This document shows positions 40,960 through 49,607 of a DNA stretch of 59,414 nucleotides, in pieces. The notes beneath the pieces are model-generated. The model had not been told where the DNA came from. It was given only the letters and a program-made list of their open reading frames with translations, and made no database searches. The first letter of the stretch is position 1, and each line of letters begins with the position of its first letter. Source of the stretch: an uncultured Verrucomicrobiota bacterium (GTDB lineage: Bacteria; Verrucomicrobiota; Verrucomicrobiia; Opitutales; Intestinicryptomonadaceae); the NCBI GenBank assembly GCA_949287395.1, contig CASEFZ010000036.1, forward strand, positions 1 to 59,414. The letters run 5' to 3'. Both the position numbers and the translations under genes were made by a program.

Positions 40960-42021
40960 ATGGACGAAGATACCCCAAATGCGGTTGTAGTGAGGCGGCT
41001 GACGAAAAGCTACGGCGGAATTAAGGCCGTGGACGGAGTGTCGTTTAGAATAGGCCGCGGAGAGATTGTGGGCTTTCTTGGCCCGAACGGTGCGGGCAAG
41101 AGCACCACAATGAAAATTTTGACCGGAATGACCCAGGCCGATTCCGGGAGCGCGATAATTTGCGGTGAAAGCGTTGCAAAAAATCCGGAGAAGGTGCGCG
41201 AGCACATAGGCTATATGCCGGAAAACAACCCTCTTCCCGAGGATCTTCGGGTGGTGGAATATTTGAGGTTTAGGGCAAGGTTGAAGGGCGTGCCGTCAAG
41301 GGAGGTCAAGAAGCGCGTGGACGAGGCAATGGAGATCTGCCAGTTGCACAGGCGCGCGGCCAGAAAAATAATAGGCAACCTTTCAAAGGGGTTTCGCCAG
41401 AGGGTTGGAATTGCCGACGCGATATTGTCGAGGCCGGAAGTGATAATAATGGACGAGCCAACAATAGGCTTGGATCCGCACCAGATAATGGCAATAAGGC
41501 GTTTAATATCGTCGCTTAGGGGCAAGATGAGCGTCATAATAAGCAGCCACATTCTTCCGGAGGTGGAGCTTATGTGCGACAGGGTGGTGATAATAAATAA
41601 CGGGCGTGTTGTAGCCAGCGGGACACCCGAAAATTTGCGCCGCGAGTTTATATCGGGGGAGAAGTACGAGATTTCCCTGAAGGCGCCGCCCGTTGATTTC
41701 AGCGCCGGGCTTGCGCGCGTGGATGCGCAGATGAGCATAGAGAGCCGCAAGGGGCCGGACGAAGCCGGGTATTTCGATTATGTTGTCAAGACGCCAATGC
41801 TCGGCGATGCCGGTGCGCGCCTAATAGAGGAATTTTCAAAGAGCGGCGCGTTTGGGTTGCGGTCGGTGTCGCGCCGCAGGCCGAGTTTGGAGGAAATATT
41901 CATGTCGGCTACGAGGCGCAGTTGGGAGGAAACCCGCGAGCTTTCCCTGCCAGAAAAGGCAAATGGAGACATTGAAGATTCCCAGGACGAAAATTCCGGC
42001 GACTCTGGAAAGGTTGTATGA
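40960..42021 (+). CDS. ABC transporter ATPase, GldA-like
   Basis: Predicted 353 residues. Walker A GPNGAGKST, signature LSKGFRQRV, Walker B VIIMDEPTIGLD and the switch His in ISSHIL are intact. The C-terminal extension after residue 220, with KYEISLKAPPVDFS and SVSRRRPSLEEIF, is typical for ABC-2 ATPases of the GldA/NatA type. Its stop overlaps the start of the permease gene by four bases. GldA with GldF and GldG is needed for gliding in Bacteroidetes, but the same trio occurs widely in non-gliding bacteria, so export of an unknown envelope substrate is the safer statement. Confidence 0.85.
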   Translation: MDEDTPNAVVVRRLTKSYGGIKAVDGVSFRIGRGEIVGFLGPNGAGKSTTMKILTGMTQADSGSAIICGESVAKNPEKVREHIGYMPENNPLPEDLRVVEYLRFRARLKGVPSREVKKRVDEAMEICQLHRRAARKIIGNLSKGFRQRVGIADAILSRPEVIIMDEPTIGLDPHQIMAIRRLISSLRGKMSVIISSHILPEVELMCDRVVIINNGRVVASGTPENLRREFISGEKYEISLKAPPVDFSAGLARVDAQMSIESRKGPDEAGYFDYVVKTPMLGDAGARLIEEFSKSGAFGLRSVSRRRPSLEEIFMSATRRSWEETRELSLPEKANGDIEDSQDENSGDSGKVV

Positions 42022-42782
42022 GAAGATTTTTAACACTGTTAAACCACCAGATACACCTGATGTTCATATCGGCGTCCACGTATTTTGCGGCGTTTTTGTT
42101 TTTGGCATTCATGGGTGTGATGTATGTGTTGGCGCTTATGGACGCAAGCTCGGCGGGTGGTTCGCAAAGCGTGACGGAGAAATTTTTGTCGGTGTTTTGG
42201 ATACCCGTTTTGTTTATGGTGCCGTTGCTGACGATGCGCAGCATTTCCGAGGAGAGAAGAATGGGCACTTTGGGGACGCTAATGTCAACCCCGATACGGG
42301 CGTGGCAGATAGTTTTGGCGAAATTTTTGGCCAGCTACTTTTTTTATGTGCTTCTTTGGCTTGCCACGCTGGCGTTTATGCTGATAGCGCAATACTATCT
42401 TCCGCAGGGCTTGGGGGGATCCAACAATTTCATGTTGTCCCAGGTGGCAACGGGGTACCTTTTTATATTTGTGAGCGGGTTGTCGTACATAGCGGTGGGC
42501 ATATTTGCAAGTTCGCTGACGCGCACGACCTTTGTGGCGGGAATGTTGTCGTTTGCGATGCTGTTCTTTATGATAGTCGGGGCGGGGATATTGTCCAAGT
42601 TTGTGGTGGGCGACGCCTATATGTCTTGGCTCTCCGGGCCGATAGAATACATGCAGACTTTCAAGCATCTTGAGGATTTCAGCAATTCGCTTTTGGACAC
42701 GCGCCCGTTCTTCTTTTACGCGAGCACGGCGTGCCTGCTTTTGGGTGTGACATCGCTGATAACGGAGGCTAAGAGCGCATGA
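42018..42782 (+). CDS. ABC-2 permease, GldF-like
   Basis: Predicted 254-residue inner-membrane protein with six hydrophobic segments in ABC-2 order (FISASTYFAAFLFLAFMGVM first; LFMVPLLTMRSISEERRMGTL in the coupling region; TREAKSA-like short tail). The RSISEERR..GTLG segment is the conserved ABC-2 motif that faces the ATPase. Translation is coupled on both sides, by overlapping ATGA junctions with the ATPase gene and the GldG-like gene, so the three products probably form one complex. Confidence 0.85.
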   Translation: MRRFLTLLNHQIHLMFISASTYFAAFLFLAFMGVMYVLALMDASSAGGSQSVTEKFLSVFWIPVLFMVPLLTMRSISEERRMGTLGTLMSTPIRAWQIVLAKFLASYFFYVLLWLATLAFMLIAQYYLPQGLGGSNNFMLSQVATGYLFIFVSGLSYIAVGIFASSLTRTTFVAGMLSFAMLFFMIVGAGILSKFVVGDAYMSWLSGPIEYMQTFKHLEDFSNSLLDTRPFFFYASTACLLLGVTSLITEAKSA

Positions 42783-44260
42783 AAACGGGCATGTTTGACG
42801 ATTTTAAATTTGTGCGGCGCGCCGGGCGTTTAAATCTGTGGCTGCAGATAGTATTGGGCGTGGTTTTGTATGCGGGCCTAAACTATGTTGCCGCGCGCCA
42901 CTACATGAAGTGGGACTTTTCCGAGAACAGGCGCAACTCGTTGTCTCCGGAGAGCGTGGCGTATTTGAAGGATCTTCAAAAGCCCGTGGATATATATGTG
43001 ATTTTGTCCGGTGCGCTGGACAGCTCTGAAAGGGCGGCAGCCAAGCGCGATTTGGGGGTGATTCTCCGCCAATACGAGTATTCGGCTTCGTCTAAATTTC
43101 CGGTGAGGGCGCACTTTGTCAACGCCGACGTTGAGAGCAGGCGCGCTGAAGAGCTTGCAAACAGGTTTGGAAACGACCTTGAAAATTCGGTAGTGGTGGC
43201 GTCGGGGGAGCGCTACAAGCGCATGCCGATAACGGATTTTTACGATAGGGCGGACGGCGGAAGGGTTGCGTTTAGGGGCGAACGCCTGATAAGTTCGGCA
43301 ATCTTAAACGTGACATCCGGGAAAGAGAAGAAGATTTATTTTCTGCGCGGCCACGGAGAAATGGACTACAAAAGCGCGTCTCCGGCTTCCGGACTGAGCG
43401 AGCTTGCGGGAATGTTGGGCTCAAGAAACTATGTTGTAGCTCCTCTGGACTTGAGCGCTACAAAGCAGATTCCCGCCGATGCTGGAATGCTGGTGATAGC
43501 GGGGGCGCAGACGGCATTGCTTCCAAGGGAGATAGACCTAATAAGGAAATATTTGTTAAACTCCAGCGGGAAGGTGGTCATATTCCTTGGAATGGGGCCT
43601 TTGCTTGGACTGGAGGACGTATTGTACGAATGGGGCCTGATGAGCGACGATATGCTTATTTTAGACTCCAGCGGAGATTACGAGTCTTCCGGCGGGGATT
43701 TGATTGCCAGAACATTTCCCCAGAAGGCGCATCCTTCGGTAAAGTATCTAATAGACAATTCGCTTCCTGTGCAGTTTGGCTCGGTGCGCCCGGTGCGCCC
43801 CGACTTGGGCGCCCCTATAGACGATTCTTTAAAACTTGATGCAATCATATTGAGCGGCCCTTCGAGCTGGGCTGAGAAGTCCTACCGCAAGGGCGGAGTG
43901 CAAAACTACGACGCCGCGGACGATTTAATAGGTCCCCTTCCTCTTGCGATGGTAGCGGCGCGCACGGGAGGCACAGAGCTTGGATTGAAAATTCCCGGGG
44001 GAAAACTTGCGGTTTTTGGAGACGAGAATTTTGCGTCGAACAGGAGAATAGGGCGGCTGGGCAACTCAAAGTTGATGTTGAATCTGGTAAATTGGATGTT
44101 TGACGACACGGAGACTCTCAATATACCGCCGCGCCCTCTTGAATCGTACAAGTTAACCCTCAGTAAAAACGATGCGCTTTCCCTTTCTTTGAGGTTTATG
44201 GTAATTCCGTTGGCCATATTCTTCATAGGTGTGATTGTGTCGATTGTCAGAAGAAAGTAG
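42779..44260 (+). CDS. GldG-like ABC auxiliary protein
   Basis: Predicted 493 residues with transmembrane helices at the N-terminus (WLQIVLGVVLYAGLNYVA) and at the extreme C-terminus (FMVIPLAIFFIGVIVSIV). The periplasmic part follows the GldG pattern: WDFSENRRNSLSPESVAYLK, then VDIYVILSG, ILRQYEYSAS, and later KKIYFLRGHGEMDY and LVIAGAQTALLPREI. GldG proteins resemble a Rossmann-like intraflagellar-transport-type domain and act with GldA and GldF. Its start overlaps the permease stop by four bases, and it is followed nine bases later by the DUF4340 gene, giving the common four-gene order. Confidence 0.82.
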   Translation: MKTGMFDDFKFVRRAGRLNLWLQIVLGVVLYAGLNYVAARHYMKWDFSENRRNSLSPESVAYLKDLQKPVDIYVILSGALDSSERAAAKRDLGVILRQYEYSASSKFPVRAHFVNADVESRRAEELANRFGNDLENSVVVASGERYKRMPITDFYDRADGGRVAFRGERLISSAILNVTSGKEKKIYFLRGHGEMDYKSASPASGLSELAGMLGSRNYVVAPLDLSATKQIPADAGMLVIAGAQTALLPREIDLIRKYLLNSSGKVVIFLGMGPLLGLEDVLYEWGLMSDDMLILDSSGDYESSGGDLIARTFPQKAHPSVKYLIDNSLPVQFGSVRPVRPDLGAPIDDSLKLDAIILSGPSSWAEKSYRKGGVQNYDAADDLIGPLPLAMVAARTGGTELGLKIPGGKLAVFGDENFASNRRIGRLGNSKLMLNLVNWMFDDTETLNIPPRPLESYKLTLSKNDALSLSLRFMVIPLAIFFIGVIVSIVRRK

Positions 44261-44269
44261 GAGCTTTAG

Positions 44270-46327
44270 ATGAGGTTTAAGTTTACAATTTTTTTGTTTG
44301 TGGCCAATGTTGTCCTATTTCTTTCCATATGGTCGCTTGAGGTCAGGCGCGACGCCTCTCCGGCGCGGGCGGCAGACGCAATAACTTTCACGCGTCTTGA
44401 AATCTCCGGAAAGAATGTGGACAAACCGCGCATTCTTTCCTTTGAGAACAACAAGTGGAGGATAATTTCGCCAATAGAGTGGCCGGCGAATCTGTATGCC
44501 GTCAACCGCATACGCAACCAGCTTGAATTTCTTTCCAAGGAGACAAGCTTTACGCTTGCCGACATGAAAAAATACGGGCACACGCTTGAAGAGTACGGCT
44601 TGGAGGATCCGCTCTTTACGATAAAGTACGGCAACGAGCGCAAAATGAATGCGGTGAGGGTTGGGAACGCGGCCCCCATAGGCGGGCGCGTTTACATGCT
44701 TGACGAAGGCGCGGGAAAAGTTGTGGTGGTTGACAAAGAGTTTATTGAAAATTTGGTTTTGGACGTTGAGAGGCTGCGCAACCAGAGGGTGTTTGATATT
44801 CCGCGTTTTGAAGTGGCGGCGTTTTCTGTCAGGATGCCTATAGGCGACGAAAGCTCGGGACAGGCGAATTTCAAGCGGATCGGGCTTGTAAAAGACGCGG
44901 GAAAGTGGAAGATTGAAACGCCGATATCGGCGCCGGCGGACAACAGGGAAGTTGAAGCCTTTATAGAGGGTGTATGCCAGCTTACGGCGTCGTCTTTCGA
45001 CGCGCCGGACGATGCGGGTTTTGGTTTGATGCCGACTACAATAACGCTTCAGGGGACAAACAGGCGCAGGGTTTTGATGCTGGGCAACCACACGAAGGAC
45101 GGCAAACAGATATATGCGCGTTTGGACGGCAATCCCACCGTATTTACAGTGGATGCGGAAAAATTGAAAAATCTTAGCGGGTTGCAAAATATGCTTCGCG
45201 ACAAGGCGTTCTTTAAGTTTGACGCCTCTGATGTAAGCAACATAGACATATCGAAAGGTACAAAGGTGCTGAAACTGCGCAAATTGACTGGTGGCGTTTG
45301 GGACGTTATAGGCACCGGCAAAAACGGCGAAGCCGTCACGGCGAAGGCAGATTTGTCCAGGGTGAACGACTTGATCTCAAAGCTGTCCGAGGTGCGCGCG
45401 AGGGATTTTGTAAACGACCTTCCCGGAGAGGACCTCTCTAAATACGGCATAGGGGAGAATTGCCTTAAGATACGCATAACGCAATCAGGGCAGGATTCAA
45501 GCTGTCTGGCGATAGGTTCAAATTACGATTACCGCGGCGCCATACTCTCTTACGCGGTAGTGGAGGGTGCGCCGGCGGTCTATGGGGTGTCCAGGGCGCT
45601 CGAGAATGCGGCCAGCACGGATTTTCTGTTCTACAGGTCGAAGATGCTGATGACGCTGCCCGAGAAGGCTAAGATAATGTCCATTGGCATATTTTCCGAA
45701 AAGAGCGGCAAGGCGTTGTTCTCATTGAGGGCGGAAAACGGCGATTTACAAAAAGCCATGCAGATGTTGTCCCAGAGGGAGTCTGCGGCTGCGGCGGCCA
45801 TGGCGGATTGCATGAGGAATTTTACGGTGAAAGACTATTTGCCGGAAGGGTTTTCAAAATCGGGAGTTTCGGTTGACGGGAAGAAAATAGATTGGGCTCT
45901 CAGGATTGAGGCGGAGGTTGAACTTCCCGGCACAGGAGCGGCTTCGCAGGTTGAAAAATTAGTTTGGTATGCCACAAGGGCGCAGGGAGGTACGGTACAG
46001 TACGGGGGAAGCGAGAGCTTAAATTCGGTGTATGGTCTGACGGCGCCTGTTGTTGACGCACTTAGAGAATTGACAATAGAGCGGGTTGCGCCGAGGCAAC
46101 TTGGCGTTGAGAGCCCCGTTCCGGCAGAGTCTAAACCCATGGAAAACATAGCGCCGCTTCCTTCGGAAGGGGGTACTTCAAAAGATAAGGGCGCGCCGGC
46201 GGGTCTTGGAAAACAGCCTTCCGAAACGGGGGCCGGTATCGGAGATTCGGCGGGGGCAAAGGGCGCTTCTTCGGCGCCCTCCGGCAAAAGGACAAAGGCG
46301 GCGCCAACTCAAAATTCGGCGAAGTAG
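44270..46327 (+). CDS. DUF4340-domain envelope protein
   Basis: Predicted 685 residues. An N-terminal membrane anchor (FTIFLFVANVVLFLSIWSL) precedes a periplasmic region with repeated DUF4340-like units: NKWRIISPIEWPANLYAVNRI, EYGLEDPLFTIKYG, then KWKIETPISAPADNREV and a similar later stretch (VRARDFVNDLPGEDLSKYGI). The last 65 residues are a low-complexity tail rich in Pro, Ser, Gly and Lys. DUF4340 proteins regularly follow GldG genes and are thought to belong to the same export system; their biochemical role is unknown. The gene lies nine bases after the GldG-like gene. Confidence 0.82.
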   Translation: MRFKFTIFLFVANVVLFLSIWSLEVRRDASPARAADAITFTRLEISGKNVDKPRILSFENNKWRIISPIEWPANLYAVNRIRNQLEFLSKETSFTLADMKKYGHTLEEYGLEDPLFTIKYGNERKMNAVRVGNAAPIGGRVYMLDEGAGKVVVVDKEFIENLVLDVERLRNQRVFDIPRFEVAAFSVRMPIGDESSGQANFKRIGLVKDAGKWKIETPISAPADNREVEAFIEGVCQLTASSFDAPDDAGFGLMPTTITLQGTNRRRVLMLGNHTKDGKQIYARLDGNPTVFTVDAEKLKNLSGLQNMLRDKAFFKFDASDVSNIDISKGTKVLKLRKLTGGVWDVIGTGKNGEAVTAKADLSRVNDLISKLSEVRARDFVNDLPGEDLSKYGIGENCLKIRITQSGQDSSCLAIGSNYDYRGAILSYAVVEGAPAVYGVSRALENAASTDFLFYRSKMLMTLPEKAKIMSIGIFSEKSGKALFSLRAENGDLQKAMQMLSQRESAAAAAMADCMRNFTVKDYLPEGFSKSGVSVDGKKIDWALRIEAEVELPGTGAASQVEKLVWYATRAQGGTVQYGGSESLNSVYGLTAPVVDALRELTIERVAPRQLGVESPVPAESKPMENIAPLPSEGGTSKDKGAPAGLGKQPSETGAGIGDSAGAKGASSAPSGKRTKAAPTQNSAK

Positions 46328-46375
46328 CTTTGCTGCGGTGGGGAGACTCCTGTCTCTAAAAGCGGAAATAGTACA

Positions 46376-49327
46376 GTGGACGGCGAAAAGTCAAAAAGGG
46401 AAATAGCGGCGTTCTTTTTTGACGCGATATGGAGGGCGTTGTTTGCGCTAAATGCCTTTTTGGCGCTGGTGGCAGTATTTGCGGCGGCGCTTTTTTTTGC
46501 GCGGGTATCGTCGGAAAAAATGCGCCTTCCCCAGTGGGTGTGCAATGCGCTTGTCGATGAAGCCAAGAGCGCGGGAGTTGGGCTTTCGGTGTCTTCAATT
46601 TCCCTGTCCTTAGACGGTTCGGCGGAACTGATAAACGCGGCCGTTAAGTTTGGCGATTCCCCATTTCCGGTATTCACGGCTGGAAAAGTGAATTTGGAAT
46701 TTGGGCTGTTTGAACTTGCCGGAGGGAAAGTATATTTGAAATCGGTTTCTGTGGAGGGCGGAAGGCTGTCGGACGGCCTTGGAAATATAGAAAATTCCCC
46801 GAGGGTGCGCGGCATAACTTTGGACGCGCGGCAGGAAGGCGCGTGGTGGATAGTGGATTTTCTGGGGTTTAGGTCGGAAAATCTTTCGGTGAGCGCAAGG
46901 GGAATTTTAAATTTGAAGGTGTTTTCCAAAAAGTTTCTTTCTGCGGAAGGCGCAGACGGAAGCGTCGGCGCAAAAATGGGGTTGTCGTCAAAATTCGATG
47001 CGGCAATGGCGGAATTTTCAAGGTATGTTGAATACTTTAAGATATTTAAAGAACCTTCCCTGAATCTGGACTTTTCCGTCTATGGGGACAGCTTCAACCG
47101 CGCGGAAGCCGCGTTCCATGCGGCGGGTTGTTCTTTCTCGGTATTGGGGCGCGACGCCGATGCGGAGGATATAAACATTGTTTTGGAATATTTCTCGGAA
47201 GAAAATAGCGGCGTTCCAATGCGTTTAACCGCTTCGGCGAGGCATCTAAGGGGAGACGATATGCCATCTTGCGAAAACGTGTCGGTGTATGCGGACATCG
47301 AGTTTGGGAAGGCCGGAGTGTCGTTGCAAAATGCGGAATTTCTCGCGGAAAAAATAGAGTGGAAAGGGTTTTGCGTAGACAATGTTTCGCTAAAAAAAGA
47401 CAGGATAACCGAGAGTGATTACTTTGGAGATTGGATGGTGTTTGCGGCTTTCGGAGAAAATAGAATGGGCGGAAAATTTTCGTACGGCGGAGACGGAAAT
47501 TTTAATGTAAGCTTTGGCGCAAATATGAACCCAAGAAGAATTTTAGGCCTCAAAATATTGTCGGACATACCCGAGTTGGAGCATTTCGATTTCCCAAATG
47601 GGCTTTCGGTAAGGGGAACGCTTTCGGGCGGCGGGGGAGTAAAGTCTCTGAATGCGAAAATGTCGGTGGAGGCGGAAAATTGCGTGGTTATGGACATTCC
47701 GGTGGAGCGGGTGTCGGGAAATGTGGAGTTCGACGCAAGCACAGGAAATCTTTTAGCCTCTGAGATAAGCGTCAGGTCGAAGCAGGGGTGGGGCGTTTGC
47801 GGGGAGATGCTGCAAAACATAGAAAATCTCAAGTACATAATAAGGGTGAACGGGACAATCAGGCCGATGGCCATAGCGCATTTTATGGAGCCATGGTGGA
47901 CGCGGGTTATGGGAAGTTTTTCGTTTGAGGGCGAAAACAATTTTCCGTGTGCTGATATGTATGTCGAGGGGCGCTGGGGTGAGCCGGAGAAAATGTGGTG
48001 CTTTGGTACGGCGTCGGGCAAAGACGCTCTTTACAACGGGGCGCGCTTCGACATGTTTGACTTGCGGGTATGGGTCAATCCGTCGAGGATAACCCTTTAC
48101 GACATCTCAATAAACTCTGCGGAACGGCAGGCGCATGCCTTCATAGAATGGTTGTATCCGGAAGAAGGGATAACGCGTTTTAAGACGCAGAGAATATTTA
48201 TGGAGTCGAATTTGAACTCTGCAGAGCTTTCGGCGCTGGGCGGAACCGATGCCCAGGAGGTCTTGGACGTGGTGCGTTTTCACAATGCGCCCCGCGTGAC
48301 ACTGAATGCTCTGTTGCAGAATCCGTACTGGAAAAACGGCAAAACTGATGAATTTAACGTCCAGGTCTTTGCAAAGGGCAGGACAAGCATTGAAATGGCG
48401 TCGCTGAACAATTTGAGTTTTGACGCGCGGAGCAATAAAATAGACACAAACATAGACAGGGCCAGTTTCGACTTTTGCGGCGGCCAGGCGGATGCGCGCA
48501 TAGACCTCAAAAAGGTGGAAGGGGGAATGTTGTTCAGCGGCACGGCGAAGGCTGACGGCATGGTGCAGTCGGAATTTATAGAGTTTCTTGACAGCTTGGA
48601 CGAAGACGGGGTGCCTATTTCCGAACAACTTCAGGCAACTTCGCCGGGCGCGGATGAACTTGGGCGCGCTGGAGCCGGGGCGGTTGTCAAGGATAATGCC
48701 GATACTGCGGCATCATCTCTAATGGGGGACAACAGCGAAAAGGGCGTTGTTAATATAGAGGCCTCCCTTTGCGGGGACAGCAGAAAGTTCTCAGACATAC
48801 GCGGCCGCGGGAAGGTGGAACTTATAAATGAAGATTTGTTGGAGCTGAATATATTCGGCATGTTGTCGCGCGCATTGTCGGCGGTGAAACTGCCTTTCGG
48901 AAGTTTCGACCTTACAAAATTCACGGGGGTATTTTCCATAGGATCGGGTGAGGTGGAGTTTCCTAAATTGGAGATAACCGGCCCGGTTATGCTGGTTAGC
49001 GGAAGCGCGGCGTACAACTTTATGTTGGACAACCTTCGCGCAACGCTTACGGCATCGCCCTTCGAGGGAGTGCAAACGCCCATAATATCGAACATAGTGT
49101 CGGTGATAAACCCGATAGCAAATGTGGCCACAATAAGGCTGTCCGGAAAGTTGGCCGACCCGAAATATGGGGTGTCGATAAATCCTTTAAAAATATTCAG
49201 GAAAAATGCGTCTGTTCCGCGTGGGGAAAAAGATGCGCTTACGGGCGAAGCCCCGGAAGCAGAAGGGGCTGGCGGAACGCAAGGGAAGGGCGCGGATGAT
49301 CCTTCCGTAGGGAAACAAGTTCCGTAA
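46376..49327 (+). CDS. large AsmA-like periplasmic protein
   Basis: Predicted 983 residues. The start is GTG 46376; no better in-frame start precedes the transmembrane helix at residues 17-38 (FALNAFLALVAVFAAALFFA). The rest is a long series of beta strands in the AsmA/DUF3971/TamB style, for example GKVNLEFGLFELAGGKVYLK and, near the end, SFDLTKFTGVFSIGSGEVEFPK and the segment that leads to IANVATIRLSGKL, the typical AsmA C-terminus. Such proteins form grooves that carry phospholipids between membranes or help outer-membrane assembly. It follows the DUF4340 gene by 48 bases and may share its transcript. Confidence 0.78.
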   Translation: MDGEKSKREIAAFFFDAIWRALFALNAFLALVAVFAAALFFARVSSEKMRLPQWVCNALVDEAKSAGVGLSVSSISLSLDGSAELINAAVKFGDSPFPVFTAGKVNLEFGLFELAGGKVYLKSVSVEGGRLSDGLGNIENSPRVRGITLDARQEGAWWIVDFLGFRSENLSVSARGILNLKVFSKKFLSAEGADGSVGAKMGLSSKFDAAMAEFSRYVEYFKIFKEPSLNLDFSVYGDSFNRAEAAFHAAGCSFSVLGRDADAEDINIVLEYFSEENSGVPMRLTASARHLRGDDMPSCENVSVYADIEFGKAGVSLQNAEFLAEKIEWKGFCVDNVSLKKDRITESDYFGDWMVFAAFGENRMGGKFSYGGDGNFNVSFGANMNPRRILGLKILSDIPELEHFDFPNGLSVRGTLSGGGGVKSLNAKMSVEAENCVVMDIPVERVSGNVEFDASTGNLLASEISVRSKQGWGVCGEMLQNIENLKYIIRVNGTIRPMAIAHFMEPWWTRVMGSFSFEGENNFPCADMYVEGRWGEPEKMWCFGTASGKDALYNGARFDMFDLRVWVNPSRITLYDISINSAERQAHAFIEWLYPEEGITRFKTQRIFMESNLNSAELSALGGTDAQEVLDVVRFHNAPRVTLNALLQNPYWKNGKTDEFNVQVFAKGRTSIEMASLNNLSFDARSNKIDTNIDRASFDFCGGQADARIDLKKVEGGMLFSGTAKADGMVQSEFIEFLDSLDEDGVPISEQLQATSPGADELGRAGAGAVVKDNADTAASSLMGDNSEKGVVNIEASLCGDSRKFSDIRGRGKVELINEDLLELNIFGMLSRALSAVKLPFGSFDLTKFTGVFSIGSGEVEFPKLEITGPVMLVSGSAAYNFMLDNLRATLTASPFEGVQTPIISNIVSVINPIANVATIRLSGKLADPKYGVSINPLKIFRKNASVPRGEKDALTGEAPEAEGAGGTQGKGADDPSVGKQVP

Positions 49328-49607
49328 ATATTGAATTGCGGATTGTCCTGCGGCAGATAGAGTGCCTTTTAAGGTTTTTGTTTTTTTGCCGCCCAATGGC
49401 TGATGCTGGCGTGGAACTTTTTTTACAGCAGTCAGCAAGCGCTTAAGTTTATCAACCTTTTGGGCGCACCGGCTGCAATCCGCGTAAATGGAATCGGAAG
49501 CGGGGGTGCCCATTGCCGCGCCGCGGAAAAGTGCGCGCATTTCCCCATGTGCGCCGCAAGTTGTAATTTGGGCGCAAACTTTCAATGCGGGTATTGGGAA
49601 CTGAAAT

